From Micrococcaceae bacterium UBA6021 (lineage in GTDB: Bacteria > Actinomycetota > Actinomycetes > Actinomycetales > Micrococcaceae), in the NCBI GenBank assembly GCA_002427975.1, contig DIZT01000011.1, positions 399 through 8,223 on the forward strand: a stretch of DNA of 7,825 nucleotides, read 5' to 3'. Shown here in pieces: positions 1-5,451 of the stretch (position 1 is its first letter; each line of letters starts with the position of its first letter). Made by a program: the position numbers and the translations under genes. The notes beneath the pieces are model-generated. The model was not told the DNA's origin and did not search any database. It saw only the letters and a list, made by a program, of their open reading frames with translations.

Positions 1-291
1 GGATTCTACCGTCAAACCGGTCGTCAGCCGCCAGCGGGCCCAGCGTTTGGCCAGTTGCTTCAGCCAGGGCCGCGTAATGTTTTCGAAGTGGACCGTGACA
101 TGGCTACGGGCGGTGATACCGAGCGCTCTCGCATCCCAGACATCCTTGGGGAACTCGGTCTCCCACGGCGCGGCGCCCAGGCGGGCCTTCCCCCTGGTCC
201 CCGTCCGGAGCGGCGACGCGTCGATGCTGCTGTCCGCGCCGGGGGTCGCTGCCGGGTCGTTTCGGGAGGGCACGGAATACAAGTTGGTCAT
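1..291 (-). CDS. Large tyrosine recombinase (TnpB type), N-terminal part only
   Basis: An open frame of 97 codons starts with ATG at 291 and runs off the left edge of the window. It begins MTNLYSVPSRND and contains an FPKDVWDARALGI stretch and a WLKQLAKRWARWRL stretch. The second is the helix I associate with the large (600-700 residue) recombinases that partner TnpA in Tn554-like elements; the catalytic part lies outside the window. The ATG overlaps the TGA of the preceding recombinase gene as ATGA, so translation is probably coupled, and the two proteins are expected to act together in site-specific integration and excision. Recognition rests on this N-terminal pattern and on position, not on catalytic residues. 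It could instead be an unrelated co-transcribed gene, but the pairing makes this less likely. Confidence 0.7.
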   Translation of the reverse strand, partial: MTNLYSVPSRNDPAATPGADSSIDASPLRTGTRGKARLGAAPWETEFPKDVWDARALGITARSHVTVHFENITRPWLKQLAKRWARWRLTTGLTVES

Positions 292-1391
292 ATCGTCACC
301 GTGCTGGTTTCGAACCAGCCTGCATCGGTCAGTGCGCGGCGGGCATCATCGCTGGAGATATGGGCATAGGTTTTGATCGTCGTCGTCAGGCTTGCATGTC
401 CCAGCAGTTTGGAGACCACCTCGACCGGGACGTTCTCCCGGAGCATCCGGGTGGCATAGGTGTGCCGGAACCAGTGCGGTTCAAACCCGATGTTCGTCTG
501 CCGCCGGAGCCGCCGCACGAGATCATGGACGGCGGCATATGTCATTGCCTGCCCGTGGGGGCGGCCCCACAGGTTAACGAAGACGTAGTCGGAATCCAGG
601 TCGCCGTATTCGACGTCGAGGTAGTCGGCATACAACCGGATCAGTGCGGCGGTGACCGGGATGGTGCGGGAATGGGGCGATTTAGCGCGCGCACCATTGG
701 TGTTGTCGCGCCGGCGGACCGTGATTTCCCGTTCGGCGACGGCGACGTCCTCATGTCGGAGCCCCAAGGCTTCACCGACCCGGATACCAGCGTCATGGAG
801 CAGTGCGAAGAGCAGCCGGTCCCGGAGGTGTTCGCATGAATCCAGGATGCTTTGGACCTCGTCGGGGGCCAGCAGTCGGGGAATCCTTGCCGTCACGGGA
901 AGCTTCACCACCCGGCGCTGCTTTGCGGCGCCCTTGCTGATGTGGTGCAGGAAGGGTTTCCACCCTCCCTGGCGTGCGCCGGGGTCCCAGCACGTGATGA
1001 GCTCACCCAGGTCAAGGCCATAGCGGGCGGCATGCTGATAGAAGATCGACACGGTGGAAAGCTTGCGGTTCACCGTTGCCTCACTGCAATGGTGCCCGAT
1101 CGCCGGAAGCACCGAGAAGACCTGGCCACGCATGCCCGGCGGACGCCGTAGCCACCGGATAAACGCCCCCACGTCTTCCAGCGTCACTGACTGCCAGTCA
1201 TGTCCGTATTCATCAAGGAAAACGAACCAATCCTTCAAATCGTGGGCGTGGGCCTTGATCGTATTCGGTGACCGCTCGGTTTCGGCCAAATACCGCAGAT
1301 ACCGCTCCGCCGGGTCCACCACGCCGGTCGCGCCGATCAGCGTGAACGACACCGCATTACTTACCGGATCCAACACTTTCGATACCTGCAT
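288..1391 (-). CDS. Tyrosine recombinase/integrase, TnpA type (Tn554-like)
   Basis: This 367-residue protein is a complete tyrosine recombinase that breaks and rejoins DNA through a covalent 3'-phosphotyrosine. The N-terminal SAM-like core-binding domain spans about residues 26-125 (ERSPNTIKAHAHDLKDW). The catalytic domain carries the full set: Arg204 (AGIRVGEAL), Lys237 (ARAKSPHSRT), His306 and Arg309 (HWFRHTYATR), His332 (LLGHAS) and the nucleophile Tyr342 (KTYAHI). I chose the ATG at 1391 because a GGGAG site lies 5 nt upstream; a GTG at 1442 is in frame but has no such site. Length and sequence style match the small recombinase of TnpA-TnpB pairs, and the next gene overlaps its stop codon by 4 nt. 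Nothing is broken, so the pair may be active. A lone phage-type integrase is the alternative, made less likely by the coupled second gene. Confidence 0.93.
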   Translation of the reverse strand: MQVSKVLDPVSNAVSFTLIGATGVVDPAERYLRYLAETERSPNTIKAHAHDLKDWFVFLDEYGHDWQSVTLEDVGAFIRWLRRPPGMRGQVFSVLPAIGHHCSEATVNRKLSTVSIFYQHAARYGLDLGELITCWDPGARQGGWKPFLHHISKGAAKQRRVVKLPVTARIPRLLAPDEVQSILDSCEHLRDRLLFALLHDAGIRVGEALGLRHEDVAVAEREITVRRRDNTNGARAKSPHSRTIPVTAALIRLYADYLDVEYGDLDSDYVFVNLWGRPHGQAMTYAAVHDLVRRLRRQTNIGFEPHWFRHTYATRMLRENVPVEVVSKLLGHASLTTTIKTYAHISSDDARRALTDAGWFETSTVTI

Positions 1392-1567
1392 CGCCGCTCC
1401 CGTCAGCTGCCTCGTGGACGGACAAGACGCTAACCCATCCACAACGAAGCAACCAGAGCCCCAAACCCGCGTGAACTACATAACGGACGGCAGCTGAAGG
1501 ACTAAAGATATCGATTGTATTTGAGATGCACCGTGCACCCGATCTCCCGGAATGAGTCTGGCGCTAC
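1392..1567. other. Upstream region of the recombinase pair; probable element end
   Basis: No gene is visible here. In Tn554-like elements the recombinase genes are read inward from one end, so the boundary of the element should lie in this stretch. Base composition becomes AT-richer at about 1500-1525. I cannot fix the junction because the other end and an empty site are not in the window. Confidence 0.35.
1527..1537. repeat. Short inverted repeat TGCAC-C-GTGCA
   Basis: Two perfect 5-bp arms flank a single C. It lies between the recombinase gene and the divergently read small membrane gene, where either a recombinase-binding site or an operator would be in place. It is short enough to occur by chance. 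Confidence 0.4.
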
Positions 1568-1573
1568 TATAAT
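1568..1573 (+). promoter_or_regulatory. Candidate -10 box TATAAT for the small membrane protein gene
   Basis: A perfect TATAAT lies 30 nt before the start codon at 1604, in a GC-rich context where such a hexamer is uncommon. A start near 1580 would leave a short leader containing the GGGAG site at 1592-1596. I see no good -35 box at the usual distance, nor an extended -10 TG, so it may need an activator or a different sigma factor. Confidence 0.45.
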
Positions 1574-1603
1574 TTGTTCACACCCCGCGGCGGGAGATGA
1601 GCG

Positions 1604-1816
1604 ATGATGCGAGGATTCGGCAGGCGTCAAACAGGCAGGCGCGGAGTTGGCCTGGTCGGGTTCGTGTATCTGGCCATCGGAGTAGTCGTCGCCGCCACCC
1701 ACGGCTATCTGGTGGCCTGGAACATTCCCGGCAACATTCTCGAAGGCCTGGCCGCGATAGTGCTCTGGCCGCTCGTGGCCATCTTCGGGGTCGATCTGCA
1801 CACCCTGATCGCCTAG
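1604..1816 (+). CDS. Small two-helix membrane protein, unknown function
   Basis: This 70-residue protein has a basic N-terminus (RGFGRRQTGRRG) followed by two hydrophobic helices, at about residues 15-37 (VGLVGFVYLAIGVVVAATHG) and 45-63 (ILEGLAAIVLWPLVAIFGV). The positive-inside rule places the N-terminus in the cytoplasm, so both ends probably are. It resembles a common short actinobacterial membrane protein with an 'IGVVVAATH...AIVLWPLV' pattern that has no assigned function. GGGAG at 1592-1596 is 7 nt before the first ATG and 10 nt before the second at 1607; either could be used. It stands alone, about 200 nt before the CsbD-like gene on the same strand. Envelope stress is a possible context, from the neighbour only. 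Confidence 0.8.
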   Translation: MMRGFGRRQTGRRGVGLVGFVYLAIGVVVAATHGYLVAWNIPGNILEGLAAIVLWPLVAIFGVDLHTLIA

Positions 1817-1951
1817 TGCCCTCAGGCCTGCGGCGACTATCCGGTACCGAAATCTCCGCAAGGGTCCTCCGACCGACAGCGACCCCCGTGCGGCCTGGCC
1901 AAGCGGATATTCGGGGTGTCCGAGGCACCCATCGGTGACGGTTTCGTCCCT

Positions 1952-1963
1952 ACAATTAATTGT
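1952..1963. promoter_or_regulatory. Perfect 12-bp palindrome ACAATTAATTGT upstream of the CsbD-like gene
   Basis: The sequence is its own reverse complement, is AT-rich in GC-rich surroundings, and lies 52 nt before the csbD-like start. A TACAAT hexamer (1951-1956) overlaps its left half and could be a -10 box, which would put a repressor site directly over the promoter. No clear -35 box and no GGGTA-type alternative sigma box is visible. Confidence 0.45.
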
Positions 1964-2014
1964 CGGCCTCCGCGGCATTCACGTCGCGGGAGCGGCCACA
2001 TAAGGAGAACCGCC

Positions 2015-2191
2015 ATGGGTTTGGGAGATAAGATCCACAACGCTGCCGAGAAACTCCACGGCAAGGGCAAGGAAGCCGCCGGTGACGCCACCGGCAACGA
2101 CCGGCTGAAGGCCGAGGGTAAAGGCCATCAGGTCAAAGCCGATCTCAAGCAGGCCGGCGAGAAAGTCAAAGACGCCTTCAAGAAGCACTGA
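2015..2191 (+). CDS. CsbD-like general stress protein
   Basis: This 58-residue, lysine-rich and glycine-rich soluble protein begins MGLGDKIHNAAEKLHGKGKE and repeats the CsbD pattern of charged amphipathic helix, KGKEAAGDATGND, then GKGHQVKADLKQAGEKVKDAF. Most family members are 55-70 residues, so it is full length. CsbD proteins rise under general stress (sigma-B controlled in Bacillus subtilis), but their molecular role is unknown. I chose ATG 2015 because AAGGAG at 2002-2007 is 7 nt upstream and the family begins here; an in-frame start at 1916 would add residues unlike the family and run through the palindrome. It appears to be a single-gene unit. Confidence 0.9.
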   Translation: MGLGDKIHNAAEKLHGKGKEAAGDATGNDRLKAEGKGHQVKADLKQAGEKVKDAFKKH

Positions 2192-2210
2192 GACAAACAG
2201 CAGGACGAAA

Positions 2211-2243
2211 GTGCGGCGGACGGATCGCAGGCTGCCGCCGCGC
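2211..2243 (+). terminator. Weak stem-loop after the CsbD-like gene
   Basis: GCGGCGG (2213-2219) pairs with CCGCCGC (2235-2241) across a 15-nt loop, extendable by a G-U and a G-C pair. It starts 20 nt after the stop codon. No T tract follows, so it is at best a U-less terminator. Confidence 0.3.
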
Positions 2244-2509
2244 TAACGACTGCCGTCCAAAAACGTCTGCGCGGCGCCTTCCGCAACCCACAATCTCCGG
2301 TCCGGCCACAGCCATTCCGCAGTGGCCGGGGTTCCCCCGAACCACGGCAGCGGCCGGGACGCGCGCCAACCCGGGGTGTTGGTAACGGTGCTGTCACGAG
2401 CCGCAACCAGCTTGGTCACTCCCTGCGGTGCCAAAGCCGGCCGCCATCCTCGCCGGTTCGGTACATGCCGTTTTGGGAATCACGCTTCGCTCCAAGCAGG
2501 TGTCAGCTT

Positions 2510-2533
2510 GGGGTATACCCCGACTGACGTCAG
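2510..2533. promoter_or_regulatory. Two adjacent perfect palindromes (GGGGTATACCCC and CTGACGTCAG)
   Basis: GGGGTATACCCC (2510-2521) and CTGACGTCAG (2524-2533) are each perfectly self-complementary and are separated by only 2 bp. They lie about 230 nt before the lsr2 remnant and 320 nt after the CsbD-like gene. Paired palindromes on one DNA face are typical of regulator sites. ATACCCC half-sites occur in copper-sensor (CsoR-type) operators, but there the halves face the other way, so I assign no regulator. Confidence 0.4.
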
Positions 2534-2739
2534 GTGACTACCGGCACTTGCGGCAGGTTGGTATCTGCTGTGCCATTTCCTGACTCCTTGACGTGAGGAT
2601 CTATGGGGTCACCCTGACACTCTCCGCCGACGAGCCCGCCCCTTGCACCCTGGCCAATGGTCTGCGGTCTCGAGGGTGATTGGAAGTGAAATGGTGTTGA
2701 GGGCAAAGGCTGGCGTTGGCTTTGGGAGGAAACGACAGC

Positions 2740-2793
2740 ATGAACCGCGAAACGAAGGACCCCTGTTGGCCCGTAAAATCCATGTCCAGCTGA
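2740..2793 (+). other. 17-codon open frame with a strong ribosome site, overlapping the lsr2 start
   Basis: GGGAGGA (2724-2730) is 9 nt before ATG 2740, which opens MNRETKDPCWPVKSMSS then TGA. It overlaps the proposed TTG start of lsr2 (2766) in another frame. It may be a leader peptide. Alternatively it may be the original lsr2 start: adding one base to the C run at 2760-2763 would join MNRETKDP directly to the LLARKIHVQ frame. Confidence 0.35.
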
Positions 2794-3087
2794 TCGATGA
2801 TCTTTCCGGAGAGGATGCCCAGGAAACCATTCGGTTCTCCGTCGAGGGCACCGACTACGAAATCGATCTCTCAGCACACAATGCTGCTGACCTGCGCGGA
2901 ACGGTACGCCGCTAAGGGCCGGCGTCTGCGTGGTCCGTCCGGTCCAAGTGCCGGCCGTGCCGTGTCGATGAGTCGTGAAGAGACTCAGAAGATCCGCAAC
3001 TGGGCCACGGAGAACGGGTACAACCCCAGCCCCCGTGGACGCATCAGCCAGGTCATCAAACAAGCCTACGACGCCGCCCAGGGATAG
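2766..3087 (+). pseudogene. lsr2: Lsr2-like nucleoid protein, frameshifted
   Basis: Lsr2 is the actinobacterial H-NS analogue: it coats AT-rich, often foreign DNA and silences it. The first frame encodes the N-terminal oligomerisation domain (MARKIHVQLIDDLSGED...TDYEIDLSAHNAADLRG) and stops at TAA 2913-2915 after 49 residues. The +1 frame continues with the linker (YAAKGRRLRGPSG) and the DNA-binding domain (SREETQKIRNWATENGY, then PSPRGRIS with the RGR minor-groove motif) to TAG at 3087. Rejoined, the protein would be near 109 residues, the family length. TTG 2766 is the likely start: it gives the family's MARK opening, and AAGGA (2755-2759) is 6 nt upstream. An ATG at 2881 could let the DNA-binding half be made alone. 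The family call is firm; whether any product works is unknown. Confidence 0.85.
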
Positions 3088-3174
3088 CCAGAGCACCCAG
3101 ACGGAAACGATGGCTGTATATATCCAGTGTCGATCAGCGGGGGAGGGGAAACCGCGCGCGGAAGGTCCTTCGTC

Positions 3175-3554
3175 ATGGGCCGGTATGCAACTTCCATTTC
3201 ACAGCGGTGGAGCGCGCAGCCCATGCTGATTCTCTCTGCGCAGATTGAAGGCGCGGACGGCTACTTCACAACGAGGACACGGCGGTGCAGGCGATCCATG
3301 CCTTCTCCAACCAATGCCGGACCAGCTCCGGCTACACCCAGGCGACACCAGGCTGCATCATCCTCAGTGAGGGTGACATCCCCCGACTGGTGGCCATCGT
3401 CCCCGACGGCACGCCGGTCACTGTGCGCTGGCAGTCTGCACCGCTGCATCCTGCGCCCGGCAGTGTAGTTCGGGTGTCATTTTGGTGTTATTGGGGTGGT
3501 TATGAGCATCTCAACAACGATAACTGCAGGGCACAGCGCGACCGCGCGCCTTGA
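3175..3554 (+). pseudogene. Unrecognised gene, apparently frameshifted
   Basis: I do not recognise this gene. An ATG at 3175 with GGAAGG 9 nt upstream opens MGRYATSISQRWSAQPML...GADGYF. Around 3265 coding character moves to the frame running HNEDTAVQAIHAFSNQC...GYTQATPGCIILSEGDIPRLVAIV...VTVRWQSAPLHPAPGS. The second part has strongly GC-rich third positions up to about 3470, so it was very probably coding. One base lost from a CC pair near 3264 would join the two as DGYFHNEDTA. The frame then runs through the AT-richer antitoxin leader without a sensible ending and stops at 3552-3554, so the natural 3' end may also be lost. No membrane segment or signal peptide is seen. The N-terminal link is less certain than the 3268-3470 part. 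Confidence 0.4.
3473..3503 (+). promoter_or_regulatory. Three helically phased direct repeats before the antitoxin start
   Basis: GGTGTCATT (3473-3481), GGTGTTATT (3484-3492) and the degenerate GGTGGTTAT (3495-3503) begin exactly 11 bp apart, about one DNA turn, and run into the antitoxin ATG at 3502. Antitoxins of RES-Xre modules commonly repress their own promoter, so these are candidate operator repeats. The third copy also contains the GGGG-type ribosome site. Confidence 0.45.
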
Positions 3555-3889
3555 TATTCACGAGGTGGTCAGGCGTTTGAACAATCACCTCGGCCCGCTC
3601 CTGGTGGCAACGCTGGACCGGTCCAAGGATCCCAAGCTGCCCCACAAGTGGGCAAAGCCGGTAGGTGGCTCTATGCCCGGCCCGGCTTTCCAGAAGCGAC
3701 TGCTGCTGGCGCACCGTGTTTGGATCGCCATAGCCGACGCGGAGAGCGACGCGATCGCGCGCGCCTGGTTCTTGGGCGGAAACCCTTTCCTGGGTGAAGA
3801 CACTCCGATTACAGCAATCCGAGAAGACCGGCACAAGGAAGTCGCTCAGGCGCCTCACCGCGTTCCTCGAGGATCGACAGGACGTTTGA
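3502..3889 (+). pseudogene. Xre/MbcA/ParS-type antitoxin, frameshifted near the C-terminus
   Basis: The protein starts at ATG 3502 (GTG 3496 is also in frame) with a helix-rich DNA-binding-like region (DIHEVVRRLNNHLGPLLVATLDRS...HKWAKP), followed by the DUF2384 toxin-binding domain. That domain is clear in RLLLAHRVWIAIADAES, AIARAWFLGGNPFLGEDTP and ITAIREDRHKEVAQA. The family then ends in an 'AFL' helix, found here in the +1 frame: LTAFLEDRQDV then TGA at 3887-3889. One extra base near 3853 (GGCGCC) explains the break, and codon use switches frame at the same place. Rejoined length is 128 residues, normal for the family. Such antitoxins bind and block a RES toxin and repress the operon. The toxin gene follows with a 4-nt TTGA overlap. 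If unrepaired, the original frame reads on into the toxin gene and produces a scrambled tail. Confidence 0.75.
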
Positions 3890-4643
3890 GCGGGCAGCAG
3901 TGCACTAAGACGGGCCTTTGGATCCTGGATGACTTCCGGAGCGGCTTCCGCATCGCCACCACAATCCGCGGCCCCTGGATCCGCCAGAGCGTCTGGTTGG
4001 TGACGATCCAGCCGACTGGAGCCGCTACGACACTCGGGGTTCCACGGTGTACATTTCGGATACCGAGGAGATCGCGTTCGCGGAGGTCCTGTCTGGCTAT
4101 GCCCTGAAACTCGGCACCAAGCACCCTATGCAGAAGGACGCGGACTTCCAAGGCATGACACTCGACGTCTACATGCGTTCCATCGCCGCCGAGTGGGGGA
4201 ATCACATCGGGCCCGGATTTCTGACCAAGCAATGGCGGGATTTACGCAGCATCTACAAGCTCACCCTCAGCAGTACTGCTTGGTGGGTCGATGTCGAGCA
4301 CCCGGATTCGATCGCTGCCATCAGCGCCGGCATCGGTGAGCAACTGCACACCCGGCTCGGCCTCCAGCAACTAACCCTTGGCGTCCTCCACGGAGAACAC
4401 CGGGTGGCGACAACCATGGTGTCCGCCTGGATCCGCCAGCAGGTCCTGGACGATGGCAGCCAGCCGTTGGGCCTCCGGTTCAAGAGTAAGCACGGCGGCG
4501 GGGGCTGCTGGGCCTACTGGCTGCGGCGCAGGGACGACGGCCTCGACGAGATCGATATGACGGACGACGACGGTGCACAGATTCACACCAACAACTCGGC
4601 GCTCGAGACCGTCGCAAAACGGTTCGGTATCAAGGTCTGGTAG
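3886..4643 (+). pseudogene. RES-domain toxin, frameshifted near the N-terminus
   Basis: RES-domain toxins degrade NAD+ in the cytoplasm and arrest growth unless bound by their Xre antitoxin. The likely start is TTG 3886, which overlaps the antitoxin TGA as TTGA: LSGQQCTKTGLWILDDFRSGF, with very GC-rich third positions. Near 3946-3950 coding moves to the -1 frame: HRHHNPRPLDPPERLVGDD, then DWSRYDTRGSTVYISDTEE. One lost C near 3947 would rejoin them, giving about 252 residues. Family-type residues are present: Arg and Tyr at 4023-4028, Glu at 4083-4085 (AFAEVL) and Ser at 4485-4487 (RFKSKHGGG). The motifs WWVDVEHPDS, GEHRVATTMVSAWIR and LDDGSQPLGLRF match the actinobacterial branch I know. The 3' part from GTG 4047 is intact but lacks the N-terminal segment. 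Loss of both partners fits decay. Confidence 0.75.
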
Positions 4644-4651
4644 GCCAGAGC

Positions 4652-4948
4652 ATGAATACCTACCCGGCAGCGTCAGTGGCTCTAAGCAGGCTATCGAATC
4701 GCAACATCCGCCTGGGAAACCTCGAGGGCGGAATGCATCAGGGCTCCGGTCCTAACCCGCTGCTTCCGTTGGGCATTTCGACCGGTGACGTCTGGCACTA
4801 CACCGCGGCCGGAGGGTTGCATGGCATCCTTGGGAGCGACTCTCTATGGGGTAGCTACAGAATTCGGACGTCAGAGTGCGCTAAGAGACTCCTCGATACC
4901 CGAGGCCAAGGCCAACTGTTGAGAATCGGTTTCGAGGACCAGTTTTGA
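4652..4948 (+). pseudogene. Truncated DUF2971-like protein fragment
   Basis: A 98-residue frame from ATG 4652 starts 8 nt after the toxin stop. The middle reads DVWHYTAAGGLHGILGSDSLWGS, close to the opening of DUF2971 proteins (a W/YHYT motif, a helix of the 'GILxSxxLW' kind). Those proteins usually exceed 200 residues and continue with an asparagine-aspartate-rich segment that is missing here. The reading after about residue 70 is not family-like. Another frame is open from about 4947 to the TAG at 5064-5066 (ENDKSACFRDFVSGGLKYS) and may be a displaced piece. DUF2971 genes are often found in defence and mobile regions, with no settled function. The ribosome site is weak. Family call tentative. 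Confidence 0.45.
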
Positions 4949-5114
4949 GAACGACAAATCCGCTTGTTTCCGGGATTTCGTATCGGGCGGTCTGAAGTAC
5001 TCGAAAATGAGGGTTTTCAAGAGAACCAAGGCGGTCCAGCGAAGAACGGGCCGCAAAGTACGCTAGAAATCAACGATCCTTCATCACTAACGTACGATTT
5101 GATCCCTTTTCTGT

Positions 5115-5141
5115 AGCGACCCGGAATAGGTCGTTTTCTTT
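5115..5141 (+). terminator. Rho-independent terminator
   Basis: CGACC (5117-5121) pairs with GGTCG (5129-5133) around a 7-nt loop, with two weaker outer pairs, followed at once by TTTTCTTT. The T tract shows it works on plus-strand transcripts, that is for the broken toxin-antitoxin region, and it separates that region from the convergent deacetylase gene. Confidence 0.65.
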
Positions 5142-5451
5142 ACTCCTTGGTCGGATTTCTTACGACGTCACCAGGGTAGACAGGTGGCAGCCTGCCCGGC
5201 GAGGTTTCGGCGCCGCCGTCTTTACGCCCAGGTCAACAAGCCCGAGCCCGTTAGCGCCGGATCCTGTTCCATTGTTCGTGATGGGCCGAAACACGGCCCC
5301 GCGTCCGGTGCCGTCGACATCAGCCGCACCTTCCCCTCTGGCAGACACGCGAAGGCGAAGACCCGCCGGGCGCCTCCCGGCTCCGCGCCGCCGTCCTCAG
5401 GACGCGGACTCATCCGCTTCCTGCTGGCCGCTTTGGCACCGCCCCTCGGGG
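5142..5451. other. Convergent gap with two GC-rich hairpins
   Basis: No recognisable gene lies here. GGGCCG-AAACA-CGGCCC (5283-5299) and GCCGGG-CGCCT-CCCGGC (5365-5381) are perfect 6-bp stems. The second is 71 nt beyond the deacetylase stop and is the better candidate for ending its minus-strand transcript, though no T tract follows. A 77-codon minus-strand frame overlapping the deacetylase stop as GTGA is possible but resembles nothing known to me. Confidence 0.4.

Larger units (their letters stand above)
2192..2765. other. 574-nt gap without a convincing gene
   Basis: Short open frames exist on both strands but none has a recognisable protein together with a start site and consistent codon use. 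The stretch holds the weak stem-loop after the CsbD-like gene, a pair of adjacent palindromes at 2510-2533, and the leader of the lsr2 remnant from about 2720. I see no tRNA or clear promoter. Confidence 0.5.

Noticed and set aside
2243..2434. 63-codon minus-strand frame with a tryptophan-rich end
   Set aside because: It starts at TTG without a ribosome site, is short, and resembles no family I know; codon bias is only moderate.
2530..3096. 188-codon minus-strand open frame
   Set aside because: It lies opposite lsr2, has no recognisable protein pattern, and vanishes as a shadow once the lsr2 frames are accepted.
3974..4439. 14-bp direct repeat CCTGGATCCGCCAG at 3974-3987 and 4426-4439
   Set aside because: Both copies lie inside the toxin gene in different frames, with no further similarity around them; likely chance.
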